Assembly (NCBI GenBank): GCA_016617855.1
Contig: JAECUM010012867.1
Span: 45,158 to 109,157, forward strand
Direction: 5' to 3'
DNA length: 64,000 bases
Source of the DNA: Megalonaias nervosa
Taxonomy: Eukaryota; Mollusca; Bivalvia; Unionida; Unionidae
Shown here: piece by piece, positions 13,291 to 25,730 of the stretch
How positions within the stretch are numbered: the first letter of the stretch is position 1
How the letters are laid out: every line of letters starts with the position of its first letter
Made by a program: the position numbers and the translations under genes
The notes under the pieces: model-generated
Told to the model about the DNA's origin: nothing
The model's database searches: none
Seen by the model: the letters and a program-made list of their open reading frames with translations, nothing else

Positions 13291-13299
13291 GGTTGCTTT

Positions 13300-13420
13300 T
13301 ATTTTACAGAAACTAGTTCCCTTGTTTGACACATGTCCTTGACCAATGACCTTTGACCCCAAACTAAAGGTTTCTTCCCTGCTTAAAATGCAAGCCAAGC
13401 ATTGCATATTGAGACCCAGT
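13300..13420. repeat. Single TGACCTTTGACC-type repeat copy
   Basis: Contains an exact TGACCTTTGACC at 13347-13358 followed by 'ccaaactaaaggtttcttccctgcttaaaatgcaagcca', the conserved order of the family seen at 4430-5360. Confidence 0.6.
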
Positions 13421-13559
13421 GGTCAACCTATTAATAGGCCAATGCAAGCAAATGAATAACGAGACCCCTGAAGGGACGAATACTCTACTGTACAGAAATG
13501 AATTTCCATGAATTCAGACCATTTATGCTTTTTAATTGCTGAGTGCTGAAACTATCTGA

Positions 13560-14160
13560 GATAGTCCTGAGATACAGGATTTTCAAATTAGCCATTACAG
13601 TATCCATTTGGATCCAAGATTACCACCAACTTTATTAAGGACCAACTAGACATCATAATAAACAGTATTTCAGTGAAAACTAGATTCATATGACCAACCA
13701 TCCTGAAGCAGCAATAACAAGAATGTCAAGATGCCACTGTGGCTGCCACATGCAATTCCCAAGCACCACTAGTGTCATTTAATCCCATCTCAATATGATT
13801 TCCCTTCAGAAGCAGTAGTATTAACAAGATTTTCAAGACAAGTGTCATGATCACCATACTGCATGCTAGTCTGGCAGCATTTTCAGTTTGGAACAATTAG
13901 GCATCTTAAGTACCTGGCAGTCATTCAGTAAATCCCCCATGCTGATATTAACATCCATTCAGGAGAAGTAGAAAGATGTTCAAGCTGGCCCTTCTGGTGG
14001 CCATACTTGATTCCCGAACTGCCCTATTTTCATTTAGGGCCAACAAGACCCTGGGATGCATGTGTCAAGTTTCATAGCTAATCCTCCACATAGTTTTGGG
14101 CAAGTAGTGACAATAAATGCACAGACAAATGACAACAGGCCATTACATAAGCTTTTATGG
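13560..14160. repeat. Degenerate array, 'ggaccaactagacatcat' family
   Basis: Three to four further diverged units of the 10880-12255 family (cores at about 13640, 13893 and 14036), with 'catatgaccaaccatcctgaagcagcaataacaag' text. Confidence 0.6.
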
Positions 14161-14229
14161 TCTATGACAAATAGAGCTAAAAGTGAAGTTTTGTAGGTGT
14201 ATATTGCCCAGTACAAAACTGTTATGCAG

Positions 14230-14510
14230 AAACATTTTTTTTACGTCACTGTGACCTGAACCTCAACCATTAGATCAATCTGCAAGATTCTTTCTTGCTC
14301 CCAAAATAAGTCACTCTTGGAGCTTAGCATGTGCATACTGACCAGATCTATATCTACAGTGCACACTTCTTCTGTCAGATACTGTGATCTTAACCTCTGA
14401 CCTTTAAAAATATCAAAAGGAGTCTTTTAATCTTAGTCACAAGACATGAACAATGTTCAGTCAAGATACATGCAATGTACATGCATGTGGTAGAGAACTT
14501 GAGTTATTTT
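14230..14510. repeat. Degenerate TGACCTTGACC-type repeat copies
   Basis: 'cactgtgacctgaacctcaacc' at 14246 and 'gtgatcttaacctctgaccttt' at 14386, with 'ttctttcttgctccc' and 'acaatgttcagtcaagatac' text in the family order. Confidence 0.55.
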
Positions 14511-15949
14511 GTAGAAAGAAAGTTTACCATTGATAGAATGTCCATCTTATGACAGGTGAAGAAAATTTAATCCTAAAAATGCAAATCCATATTAACAAAA
14601 TTCATTTATCTATTGCACACTGTTCTAGCCAAAAAGAAAACCATCCAATCAAAACGTCATGAAATGATCCTGGTAAAAACGAGAACACAGTGATCAAGGT
14701 TTTGTGATGTGTAACTTTGAAAAATGTCTTTTAACAATACATCTGTCAAGGTCTGTTATTTACCAACTTGTAAAGTTTATAAAGCATTTTTAAAAATTAG
14801 AACCCATCTACCATCATCAAGAAGGAAACTTCCATCAAAAGATATTTTTCAAACACAGACAATGAATTACAGATAATGGGCTAGTCATAAAGAACTCAGA
14901 CTCTAAAGTTAAAGGAAAGTAAAACCTGTTTAAACATATGAACTAGTCCACACTAAACAAGAAGCTTGAGTAAGCCTAAGAATGTTCTCCTAGCTCACGT
15001 TAGTAAAAAGAAACCAATTTGTCTAGGGAACTGGATACAATTTCATGATTATCAGTTTCTGCAACATGGTCACAATCCATTAATAATTAATATTCCCACA
15101 ATGTTTTACCAAAACTGCAGCTACTTTCAAACAGTATGAAGACTGAAAAAATGTTGGAGTGAAGAACTAAATTTTGACTCAAATCTTTAACAGAAGCCAT
15201 AACTGATTAATTTGGATCATTTCACTTAAAGTGACCAATGCTTGACCAAATTGCTTCAACTGGAATAGCACTACCAATATCATCTTGGTGGATAATATAC
15301 ACTGAAAGACTGGTATACGATGGCTTGGTTTTGATAAAGCACTTTAGAACAAGCCACGACATTCTCATACAATTTTATATCTATTAGCCACCAAATGTTG
15401 AAGGAAAAGTTGACAAGACATTTTTCATCAAGCTGATCAGAAGCTAAAATGTGAATGCTAGGGAGGCTACAAATTAAAAAAATAATACCTCCCCCCAAAA
15501 CAACTTGAATAAAAATGTATATGCAAAATATTCATCATAAAAAATCTGATCAATTTTGGTGCTGACATTTTACATAGAAGAGAAATGGTTGTGAAGTAAA
15601 CCTCCCCAAAGTGCACGTTTTTGTTTTTATAGAACATATCTTCTGGAACATGCCTACAAACTTTGATCAAAAATCATCCTAGTTGTTTTTAGTTTGAGAT
15701 GGGATTTACAAATTTACTCATCTGGTTGCAGAGAAGTCACCAAATACATAATCATGATACATATCCAAAATAAATTTTCCACCCAGTTGCTACTGGAACC
15801 AAACAGCTCCAAGGGAAGCCACCAAAATGATAAATACAATACTTCACTAAGCAGGCTTATGCAGTGTAAGTACACAATCCCAGGCAAAATATCTTGCCTA
15901 ATTTATCTCGTATAAATTTTACTTATTGTAATAAATTCCAATAACATAC
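14511..15949. other. No recognised gene
   Basis: AT-rich. The minus-strand frames at 15280-15670 have no family match and no splice context. Confidence 0.35.
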
Positions 15950-17720
15950 ACACAATTAATATGCATAGTCTTCTGGCCATAATTAAACTCATCCAAAATC
16001 TTGATGAGATAAATCAATCTCCCCGTTTTATTCAACAAATATAGCCTACAGAACTGGTGCAGTAAACAACCTGCCAACCTTAGGCAAGATCATCTCATTA
16101 TTATGCGTACTTTTTGTTTTCTTTTTACAGAACCCATCTGTGACACTAATGATAATATATTCTTTTTACCAAACTGGTACAAAATCTTGTCTCTGAAGCA
16201 GTAACAAGCCCAGCCAATCAGAGACAATATTAGTTCATAAATATGTGTTGATTTTGCACATCATCAAACAGCCTTTTTTTAATTATAGTTCATTCAGTGA
16301 GTACAAGAAAAATCCGGCATAACATCACATTAATAAGTGGATTGCGCCTATAATCATGTTCAACCAAGATCCTTATGACTGAAGTCCATTTACCAGGTTT
16401 GATCAAAATCTTTATAAAAAAGTTTTAAAATGGAGCAAATTTTGTGCAAACACATTTTCACCTCATAAATAAGCATAGTTCTTGCTCATAATATACGAAA
16501 CAGCTTTATTACCAAGTTCAATTAAAATCGGGTCAGGAAAAAAAAATCCAAAAGTAGAAACCTCAGCCACTCACATGCAAGATCAACTCATTAACATGCA
16601 AACAACTCATAATAAAACTCACTGGCAACCTCGAGAAAATAAAATTATTTACCAAATTTGTTAAAAATATGATACCCATGAGTGCCTGACATTGCTTAAG
16701 TGGCTTTTATAACTCGACAGCTGACAAATCACTAAGTAGGCTTATCCAGTTGTTTTAAGAACACAACCTATGGAAACAATCTACCAAACTTTAAATGATG
16801 TTGATTTTACCTTTTTTAATACTATATCCCGACACAAATTCTTTCTGAAAACGTAAGTAATATGCAGACTTGTTGCCACAAATGAAGACTTCCGAGAGCT
16901 TAATGATAATAAACCCAACAGATGAAAAATATGGCTTCATGAACACTGAGAAACACAGTCAACTGGATGCAAGATCACCTCATCAGTATTCACCGTCTCG
17001 CTCATTACTGAAATTGTCCACAATCTTTATGATTAAAGCATATATTCCAAGTTTGATCAAAGTAAATTGAAAATATGGCTTCTAGAGTAGTAACAAGCTT
17101 GGCCAATCAGATGCAAGTTTACGTCATTAATGAGTATATTTCACCTAATATTATCAAACCCATCCAAGATATTTATAAATCGATACATCAAGTTTGTTCA
17201 AATCAGATCAGAAATGTGGCTTCCAGAGTGCCAACAACTTCAGTCAGATGCAAAATCAGTTGTGGTCATCTTATTTGTTATTGAGCTTGATCAAAACCTT
17301 GATGATATAAGCATATATTCCAAATCTGATCAAAACAAAGTCAGCAATCTGACTTCCAGAGTAATAAACAAGGTCAGCTAATCAGATGCAAGATGATCTC
17401 ATCAATAATTATGATCTCACACATTGCAACAAATGTCCTAGATTTTGATGAAATAAGCTTACAAATGGAGCCTTTTTAAAATCAGATCAAAAATATGGTT
17501 TCAAAATGGATAACAAGCTCATCAAGCAAGATCATCTGTATGTGAGGATACGTCATTACTGAATGTATCCAAGATTTTAATGGAAAAAAGCAAATATTCT
17601 CAATTTTATCAGAAATATGGTCTTCAAAGTAGTAACAAGCTCAGCCAATTAGAATAAAGAAATAACATTATCAAATCATAAATATAAGTGGATGTTACTC
17701 ATTACCAAACTCAGATCAAA
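15950..17720. repeat. Degenerate tandem array, 'gtaacaagctcagccaatcagatgcaag' family
   Basis: The phrase 'agtaacaagc(c/t)(c/t)(a/g)gccaatcaga.gcaagat.atctcattaa' followed by 'ccaag(a/t)tttttatgat.taagcatatattccaagtttgatcaaa.t.agat.agaaatatggcttc' recurs at about 16201, 16560, 17090, 17230, 17365, 17500 and 17630. Late units repeat every 130-145 bp. The family is distinct from the two to its left. Confidence 0.7.
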
Positions 17721-19260
17721 ACTGTATATAATTAGACAATCAAACCTCAAGTGGTAACAAATAATAGTTGGATAGAATACAGGCACAATGCAGGCCATAC
17801 CAAAAGCTCACTAATGACATAATATTCACCAAAAAAACATCTCAAGAAGCATCCCACAACATTTCATAAAACTGATCCAGCCATTTTGATAAGCAAAAAA
17901 ACTCTTCTAATAAAGTTAAACTGACAAACTGCCAGACTCCAAATCTTTTACCATTACAGCAGTGAATTAATACTGTGTAATTGAAATTCACAACCACTGC
18001 CTTGTTGCAAGCCATGGGCCAAAATTCACCACTTGCTCTCATCACAGTGCCTGCCTCTGACTAGATTTCCTCATTTGTCACAAATAATCAATAACACAAT
18101 GTAACAATCTCTTACAGATCAATGAAAGTGCCCTTTGCATTCATCGATAAGTGACAGCGTTTGGAAGAGAATCTTTGGTTCATCCAAGCTACACAAAAAT
18201 GTCATGCATGCAATTTTACATGCACTGGTGAAGCAGGTCTATGAATATTAATGGAAATTGGAAAATGACAAAATCTTAATAAAGGAAGCTGCAGGTAAAA
18301 AACATTAACATAGATTGCTGCTCACTGCTTGTGACCGTACATCTTTTGACCAATCCAAATGGGAACTGTGTGTGAATTGGGTAATCACACCCAAAATAAA
18401 GTTGGTCTGATTTAAAGATTAACAGGGTATGCTGTAATGCAGTTTGGTCAAAATTTAAAACTGTTTAAATATAACTGATCTATTGTCAGAGCAGAGATAA
18501 TGACACCTACTCATTTAGAATACCATACGAATATTTTATGATGACACTTACACCTCATGTGAAATATTATTGTTTAGTGCTGAAAATTTCAAGAAAAATA
18601 GTATCAATTGTTTGGTGTTGAAAATGTCATGAAAAACATTGAAATGAAGGCTTGAATTGTATATAATGTAACTCAGCTATGTGATGGCCATTTAGCCACA
18701 ATGTCCTACAAGCTTCTGGTGCTCTAATGAAGCTCCCAATACCTCACACTTCTGCAAGTGACAGTTCTAGTCTACAGGTATTGCCACATATTTGGGTTTG
18801 AGTGATCTACTGTGATTCATTAATTGGTATCATTCACATACTTTTTGTATTTAAAAGTTGTGATCCCTCACATAAAAGCTTGTACGGAAATCAGACTGAT
18901 AATGAGTAGTGTAAATTAACACTGCACAATTATATAAATAATAAAATCACTGAATGACATCTATTTTTATATTTACAAAATAATAACAACAACTGTCAGC
19001 ATTATCTTTTTCGGCAAAAATTAAAATTTGTTCAGTGCAAAAAAAGTAGATGATTCCTATTATCATTTGTTTTAAATCATTTGATGATAAAACAAAAATA
19101 TACAAATTATTCTTCTATAAAAGGAACAACAACTTGATTAAATCCTGACTCATCAACATTTCGTCATAATTATCTGCTTTACTACTGCTTGTTCCTGTGA
19201 TGAAATTACAGCGGAGATTGACATCAGTGATCCCTCTTATCATATTTACAGCATTCATAC
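17721..19260. other. No confident gene; weak minus-strand exon-like frame
   Basis: On the minus strand a frame from about 18230 down to 18110 follows a 'tattcatag' acceptor-like sequence and reads about 40 codons (including SLDEPKILFQTLSLIDECKG) to a stop. It has no known relatives that I recognise. The rest is AT-rich. Confidence 0.25.
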
Positions 19261-19314
19261 AGCAGTCCTAGTCACATGATCACTATGGGCGCATGGAGCC
19301 AAGTAAACGGCATG

Positions 19315-19322
19315 TGACGTCA
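19315..19322. promoter_or_regulatory. TGACGTCA palindrome (CRE/ATF-type)
   Basis: First of three identical octamers within 1.6 kb. It sits in a CpG-containing segment (19290-19350) with a cacatgat sequence 44 bases before it and catcatcgag directly after it. It could belong to a divergent promoter, but no leftward gene was recognised. Confidence 0.35.
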
Positions 19323-20128
19323 TCATCGAGAGAGCCGTTTCGTTTCCGTGAAAAGAATCCAATGCTACACATTCCTTTTGATCATCAATACACAATTTTA
19401 ATCCTGCAAACAATCCATTTTATTTACTTATTGAAGAGCATGTATTTGCAACATAAATAAAAATGCAAGTTTAACTGCAACTGTAACAAAGCAAGTCAAA
19501 TACAAGGCAAAATTTCCAAAATGGCGGACTGGCATGGCACCATCAAAACAAATGTTAACAAATAAATTTGTAGTCTATATCTGGTATATAGCAGACATCC
19601 TACCTGTTTATCCTAATATATTCTGCCTCTCGTGTACCTTAGAAAAGAGAGAATAGAGTAAAGAGTAGCAAAGATACACAAATCCTCATGAAATTTGGCT
19701 CATTTCATCAACGCATTATATTTCTGCGTTCCAAAATGGATTCGTGCATCATCGTGCACTTACACTGCACTGCAATCCTCAGTCCTTGGTGGCTTTATCT
19801 CAGCCAGCTATTATATGCTTATGCCTGAGTAAAATTATTAATATATGCAATATTTGAAATTTGCATCAAAGTCGAAGTTATCTTATGCCGACATCTGCTC
19901 AGCCATCAATTTCACAACTACTTGGCCAGACACTTCTTCGTAATTATATCCACGTAAATCTTCTTATTTTATCAAATATCTTTTATAAGAATACTTTTGT
20001 AGTACATTAAACAATTATTTTTCTGCGTTCAGTAAGGTAAAATTTTAAGAAGGTGCAGCTTAAGCCTATTCCCTAATAACGCCTTATCAACCCAAGTTTG
20101 CTTACGGCTCGCTCGCGATGTGCTAGTG

Positions 20129-20136
20129 TGACGTCA
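20129..20136. promoter_or_regulatory. TGACGTCA palindrome (CRE/ATF-type) upstream of candidate exon 1
   Basis: A full consensus cAMP-response/ATF octamer, 562 bases before the candidate MRPS18B start codon, in a locally CpG-containing stretch (20106-20117 reads ggctcgctcgcg) that stands out from the AT-rich surroundings. A promoter role is inferred. Confidence 0.4.
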
Positions 20137-20697
20137 ATAGCTGGGATCGGAATTTAGACATGAATGGAAAATCGGATTTCAATGTATACAAGTAAATGAC
20201 AAAGATTATAGGTTTACAAAGGATGTTCCAAGTAAATTACGTTTTTTAATATGTTTTAAATTCTTTGCAGTTTTATTTAAGCAAAATGTACACGCTAACT
20301 CAAACTTTATAACTACTAAAATTTTTTAAAATATAAACAGAAATATTATTACCCCCTACGAGCCTACAAACTCATATAGTAATAAGACTTATAGTCTAAA
20401 ATCAAATATATTAATTCAAAATTTCTTTTTCACAAAATAAAATATTAAAACTTAACAAGAATCTAGATACAATTTTATTATTATTTAAAAAACTACATAC
20501 ACATTTCTAACTAAGATGAAAATATTACATAAAAATAACATAAAAATAAGATTTCTAGAGTAAAAGCGGGTGAGCTTATTAGACCGTAGGGTCCAAACCA
20601 TTCGCAACCCCCCTCGGTTGAGTTTATTTTTTTCATCAAGGGCGCACATTGCGATACAACTTCTAGGATCAGAATACTTGCTTCAGGGCTCTTCGAT

Positions 20698-20763
20698 ATG
20701 TCATTAACAATAAGTGGTATACGATTAGCTTTTAGGGGACTTTTCTCCTGTAAAGTTATAAAG
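20698..20763 (+). CDS. MRPS18B: Candidate exon 1 of MRPS18B (mitochondrial presequence)
   Basis: This 22-codon open segment starts at ATG 20698 and ends at AAG followed by a gtaact donor at 20764, in phase 0, exactly as exon 2 requires. The peptide begins MSLTISGIRL and continues with A, F, R, G, L, F, S, C, K; it has two Arg, two Lys and no acidic residue, alternating with hydrophobic and hydroxylated residues. That is the composition expected of a cleavable matrix-targeting presequence. It lies downstream of TGACGTCA motifs at 19315 and 20129. There is no sequence homology to check here, since presequences diverge quickly, so a different first exon upstream of 27072 remains possible. Confidence 0.5.
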
Positions 20764-20889
20764 GTAACTCTTATGTAAAGATATTTGCACCAACCAAGTC
20801 AGTTGTGCATTAAATCTTGTTAGGAGTGTATCTCGTCAGAATCACCCACCCACCCATTTTCCTATAGGGAACATCGGAGATTCCCAGTA

Positions 20890-20897
20890 TGACGTCA
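20890..20897. promoter_or_regulatory. TGACGTCA palindrome (CRE/ATF-type), start of intron 1
   Basis: Third octamer, 127 bases after the candidate exon-1 donor. It is followed by an accaccATGG context at 20927-20936, which opens only a 14-codon frame and is not taken as a gene. Confidence 0.35.
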
Positions 20898-21052
20898 CAA
20901 CTAAGCGTTGGCAGAGCTCTGGTTGGCAGAACCACCATGGCGACAAAGGAAGATGATTTATATATCAGCTTAAGCCATTGAATAGGCAGTGCTAATTGTA
21001 TACCCGATATTGATGTTGTGTATATAATCTAGGTCATTAAGACTGTACCTTT

Positions 21053-21053
<1 letters not shown>

Positions 21054-21110
<57 letters not shown>

Positions 21111-21134
21111 TGATCTTCTGTTACATTAATTTTC

Positions 21135-21175
<41 letters not shown>
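21054..21175. repeat. Compound (AT)n...(CA)n(TA)n microsatellite
   Basis: (AT)n at 21054-21108, then unique sequence, then (CA)n at 21135-21155 passing directly into (TA)n at 21156-21175. Confidence 0.95.
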
Positions 21176-21637
21176 TAAAAATAACATGGTTTTTACAGTT
21201 TTGGTATCAAGCAATTTGATATACCATTGGTATAATATTGGCATATCAAATTGAGATCCGCTCATGTGCAATAATACGCATGTATAAACATGGGAACTGT
21301 GTGTTGTTAATTGATTGTAGGCCAATAGATTAATGATGCATTTCCACTCATTAATCATTAATGAGTATTAATTGTCCCTGTATTCTAAATGAATTTAACA
21401 GGATACACAATTTCATCGCAATCCTTTTTGCTTTCCGTTCAAAGGGCAAATATGTGTATTAGCATATGATATTAATAAAATATTTGCACAGTATGTATGC
21501 TGTATCAATGATATGATACTCGCATAAATTTTCATCAAAAGGAAGCTTGGCTAGCCTCGTTTCCTTAATTGCATGTCTTTGTATAAAGACCTATCCTGAT
21601 CAATGATTACTGCAATAAATTTCACTGTTAAACAGTG

Positions 21638-21645
<8 letters not shown>

Positions 21646-21693
<48 letters not shown>
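21646..21693. repeat. (TA)n microsatellite
   Basis: Uninterrupted TA dinucleotides. Confidence 0.95.
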
Positions 21694-21696
<3 letters not shown>

Positions 21697-22944
21697 CATG
21701 TTCTGATAAACAAGCGTATTCAATCAGATGTGAAGTAAGCCTATGGTCTTTCTGCCAACCAGCCTAGGGAACCCCCCATGTGATCATGCCCTATGATGTC
21801 ATCATGATATTCGCTATTTGGTGAGGGAGGACAGGGAGGAATAACCAGAGATTTTATTTCGAGCCTTACTATTTTATTTGTCTTTTGCCACAGTTTGTTT
21901 TTCAACTTGTATAAAACAACAACAAAATGGATTTATATCAGATTTTTATATTTTTGGTTTAGACCCCCCCCCTTCCAACTGCAGACTTCAAGAGCATATA
22001 CAACCTGATTAGACCGACTCAAGATTATGATGTTGCTAAATCCACATCTCAACCTCATTCACAGCAGAATTGCAGCAGTATTCAACTGAGCATTCAATTT
22101 GAGCATGTTGGCGTTTTGGACACTGCTGAACTTTTGCATCCATTTTACATGAATGGCTGGCGTATCCGGACTATAGCTCATTTGAACCAATTTACCAGTT
22201 TGGTGGCCGATTCAGACCAGATGTCAGGCTGATTGAGGCAATGTGAAATATTATACAAAAACAATAGAACACACCTGATTTATTTTAATACTTATTTCTG
22301 TTTTCACAAATATAGTAAGAAAATGTTAAAGTTGACATTCAGCTCTTGAATTTTGTTCTTCGTAAATTTCTTGGCCGAAATCAGTAAAAAATTAGTTTGA
22401 ACTATCACTTTTAAGATTTTTTTTAACTTGTAGAACTTTTCAGAAAATATAAAGTTATTAATATTGTTCTCTTTGTGGCCTTAAACTAAGTAACAGTAGC
22501 AAAACCAAAAAGTTTAGTAAAATCAACAAATAATATTTTAAAATAATATTCCCTGTACATAGGTAGCAATGGGTCAGTGAGACATCCCACAGACTACCTT
22601 AAAATTCCTTTTTCCTACATATGCCATGTCTTCTATATAAAGGCTTTGGATGGCAGATTTTGAGCTATTAAAATGGGGAAAAGGTACAAAAAGAAAAGAG
22701 GATAGCCTCTGGAAAGAAAACTATAACATGTAAGAGAAAAGAGAATTATGGAGCAGAAGAGATTAAGAAATGGGTATTATAAGAGTTTAAGTATTTAATA
22801 GGTATACATATAAATCTTATAAAGCTAGTTTCTGATGATATGTACAAAAATATAACCAAGAGATAATTCAAGATTGTAGATGCATCAACTGATTTTCATA
22901 AAATATATCTCAAACAATAGGTAGAACACTACCATACTACTAAA
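21694..22944. other. Intron-1 sequence, nothing recognised
   Basis: Contains a C8 run near 21965. No family-like frame. Confidence 0.4.
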
Positions 22945-23300
22945 TTAATGTGTGCCATAAACTGACTGTGCCATACAAAAATTAATGTGTGCCATAAACT
23001 GACTGTGCTATACAAAAATTAATGTGTGCCATAAACTGACTGTGCTATACAAAAATTAATGTGTGCCATAAACTGACTGTGCTATACAAAAATTAATGTG
23101 TGCCATAAACTGACTGTGCTATACAAAAATTAATGTGTACCATAAACTGACTGTGCTATACAAAAATTAATGTGTGCCATAAACTGACTGTGCTATACAA
23201 AAATTAATGTGTGCCATAAACTGACTGTGCTATACAAAAATTAATGTTTGCCATAAACTGACTGTGCTATACAAAAATTAATGTTTGCCATAAACTGACT
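22945..23300. repeat. 37-bp tandem repeat, about 9.6 copies
   Basis: Unit 'ttaatgtgtgccataaactg' plus 'actgtgctatacaaaaa'. Copies are nearly identical. The first has tgccatac instead of tgctatac, one has tgtaccat, and the last two share tgtttgcc, showing that the array grew by local block duplication. Confidence 0.95.
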
Positions 23301-23344
23301 TCTATATAGAAATTCATAAATATGTACGATTCAGTTTCAAAACA

Positions 23345-24070
23345 TTCCAGTTTATTGTTTATTTTGGCTAATTCCATCTCGCAAATGTAATATCATTTTT
23401 AAAAAATTTAAAGTTAGAGATGGAGGATTTCTTTCATGGCACATATTATACATGTATCTTTTATATATCAACAATATAAAATTAATTACATTTTCTGCTT
23501 GTAACATACCAACAATTATTCTTGTAAGTGAAAAGGTATGCAGGAAATTACTGTTGTTTCTAATCAGCTGGCTTTGCACAGTCCCAAAAAGGTGAATTAA
23601 TGTTTCAGGTGAATCCATACAAAATGAACATTTATTATTATTTACTATCCAGTTGTTTCTAGAAAGGTGCTTATTGCAAGAAGTCTGTATAGAAATTTAT
23701 ACTGAAACCAAATTAGATCAGAATCTTTTGTAATTTATTACGTTAAGGCAAAATAACTTGTCAATCCAATTGGTCTGGTTGTTTAAGTTGCAGTTTCCAT
23801 TTAATTAGTGCGTTTGTTCCTAATATTTCTGTGTCTTTTACCAAGAGACTATAAATATTTCTGCGACCTTTCTTAGTTTTAAGGATAAGTAAGGTCTTTT
23901 TTGCAATCCAAGATTTTTCCAAAATATCTGGTTGGGATTTGATAGATGTATTCATATATGATTTCACGGTATTAAGGACCCTGTGTATTGCCAACATTTT
24001 ATTTTTCATAACTCTTTGCCATGAAGGGAACTGTCCATTATTCAAATCAACAAATCTATATCCCGAGGGT
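23345..24070 (-). mobile_element. LINE fragment, C-terminal part (L1/Tx1-like), minus strand
   Basis: Read on the minus strand, 24070-23761 is open and contains FPSWQRVMKNKML and KGRRNIYSLLVKD; this is followed, across two stops and a frameshift, by WFQYKFLYRLL (about 23715-23680) and NKCSFCMDSPETLIHLF (about 23625-23575). The WFQY..YRLL helix followed by a C-x-x-C...PETLIHLF knuckle is the usual C-terminal end of LINE ORF2 proteins (the RT-associated zinc-knuckle domain). No reverse transcriptase core was found upstream, so this is a 5'-truncated, inactive copy in intron 1 of MRPS18B, in antisense orientation. Assignment to the L1/Tx1 branch rather than another LINE clade is tentative. Confidence 0.7.
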
Positions 24071-24077
24071 ACAAAGT

Positions 24078-24720
24078 GAAAATTTAAGAGGAACTTATTG
24101 TGTTGTGTATTTAATTCCCAATAATCCTACATGTTTTATGACAAGTCCAAAATTATAGTGTTCCAAATGAATTCCAATATTAAAGGTGTTGATGTACCAA
24201 TAGTCTTGAATAAGTTGATATACCATCAGTCTTGATGTATCACAATGATATAATCCAGATTGTCCTTGATTGAATTGATAATAATGCCCAAATAGTGATT
24301 TAGTCCAAAATGTCAGTGGGCACTTTATAATTTCCAGTGAATAATTTTTAAATAATGATTCCTTTTGAATTATATCTGAACACAGCAGTAAATAATTCTG
24401 CAGACTGAACTTAATGGAGGAAAGAAATAATTTTGTTTATCACAACCTTATATAAAAACCTATGTCATATTAAAATGACAATAATGTGGGTCAAAAATGC
24501 ACTTTAAAAAATTCCAAGTTTGTAAACAAGGCTATACCTTGAACTCAGATATCAATAAAGAGCCATTTTATAAACTTACAAACATGACAAAAGCAGGTAC
24601 ACACCAAAGCTTTATCCTTAATCATGCACAGAGGTCAAGCAAAAATACAACTAAATATACATAATATCTTTGAAAAACATTTTGTAACTTTTAATTAATC
24701 AGGCTGTTATGGCCAACATT
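24078..24720 (-). repeat. Dispersed repeat, copy 1 of a 640-bp family
   Basis: Aligns over its whole length, in the same orientation, with 30785-31410: shared text includes 'gaaaatttaaga', 'acaagtcc.aaa.tatag..tgttccaaatgaattccaat', 'gatgtacca', 'agtcttgaat' and 'ctgcagactga.cttaa'. A related inverted copy is at about 25080-25300. The family class is unknown. Confidence 0.7.
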
Positions 24721-25079
24721 CAGCACTATTGGATAGTAATGTATATAAATTGACCCATGGATTTTATTGATTTCTCATGCAAATCATGTTTTCATATTTA
24801 TCAAATAAATATTTTATAAAGAGTTGTTGATCAGTATATACAAATGTACTTTGCTGTTATCACCTAATTTTTATCGTGTGAGTAAAAAACTCAAACCAGT
24901 GAAACCATTTTATTGTATTTTATTAACTTTAAAATTTTTTTTGATGTTAATGATTGTAAATATTTCATTTAAGCACATAATAAATTCATTCTTGATTTCT
25001 GAATAGAGATTTTATTAACTCATATATAATATGATAATACTTCAGTGTAATAAAAGATTTGGAATTTAAATTATTCTTT

Positions 25080-25300
25080 CTCTAGAAATACAAAAGTGCT
25101 CTGTTAACATTCTTGGAAATAGAGACTAGAATTTACATTGAAATTTCAAATAAGGATTTAATTCTTGGATTGTATTACTGTGATCCAGGAAAAGACTTTT
25201 GGCACATCAACACTTTACGAACCATCACAGGCACATCAACACTTTCAGCATTGGACTTAATTTTCATTTCCACTAAAGTTTATTCAGAACTTTTATTATC
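25080..25300 (+). repeat. Dispersed repeat, inverted partial copy
   Basis: The plus-strand text 'cttggattgtattactgtgatccaggaaaagacttttggcacatcaacacttt' corresponds to the minus strand of 24078-24720 ('ctggattatatcattgtgatacatcaagac...ggtacatcaacaccttt'). The cacatcaacactt block is duplicated inside this copy. Confidence 0.5.
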
Positions 25301-25543
25301 TGATATTCTATGTTTATTTGGGGATTTAGTTCACAATACCATAAGTTCTTCTTGTTTGATTTTCATATTGGGATATTTGCACAAAACTGTTGATTGCCAA
25401 TCTCGTCAGCTACCACCTACTTTGAAAATGATTTGACCTCAAACATGTATCACTTTTTATGTGATGACATAATTCACTGTAAAATGTTTATTTTCATTGG
25501 TCTTTGATAATCTCTTCACTTGCTGCATGCTGTGTTGGGACAT

Positions 25544-25730
25544 GGTACAAATTTAGTGACCATGCTTGAATGGGTACAAGTTTAGTGACTTTACAGTTGA
25601 ATAGGTAAAAGTTTAGTGACTACACTTGAATAGGTACAAATTTAGTGACTGTACACTTGAATGGGTACAAGTTTAGTGAATGTACACTTAAAGGGGTACA
25701 AGTTTAGTGACTGTGCACTTGAATGGGGGT
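25544..25730. repeat. 30-bp tandem repeat, six copies
   Basis: Unit 'ggtacaagtttagtgactgt' plus 'acacttgaatg', with starts at 25544, 25573, 25604, 25633, 25664 and 25695. The spacing alternates 29/31, so the real higher-order unit may be 60 bp. Confidence 0.85.

Noticed and set aside
18110..18230. Minus-strand terminal exon of an unknown gene
   Set aside because: Acceptor-like site and 40 open codons only; no relatives recognised and no neighbouring exon found.
20931..20972. Kozak-like accaccATGG start near a CRE
   Set aside because: Only 13 sense codons before a stop and no donor; not consistent with exon 2 phase.
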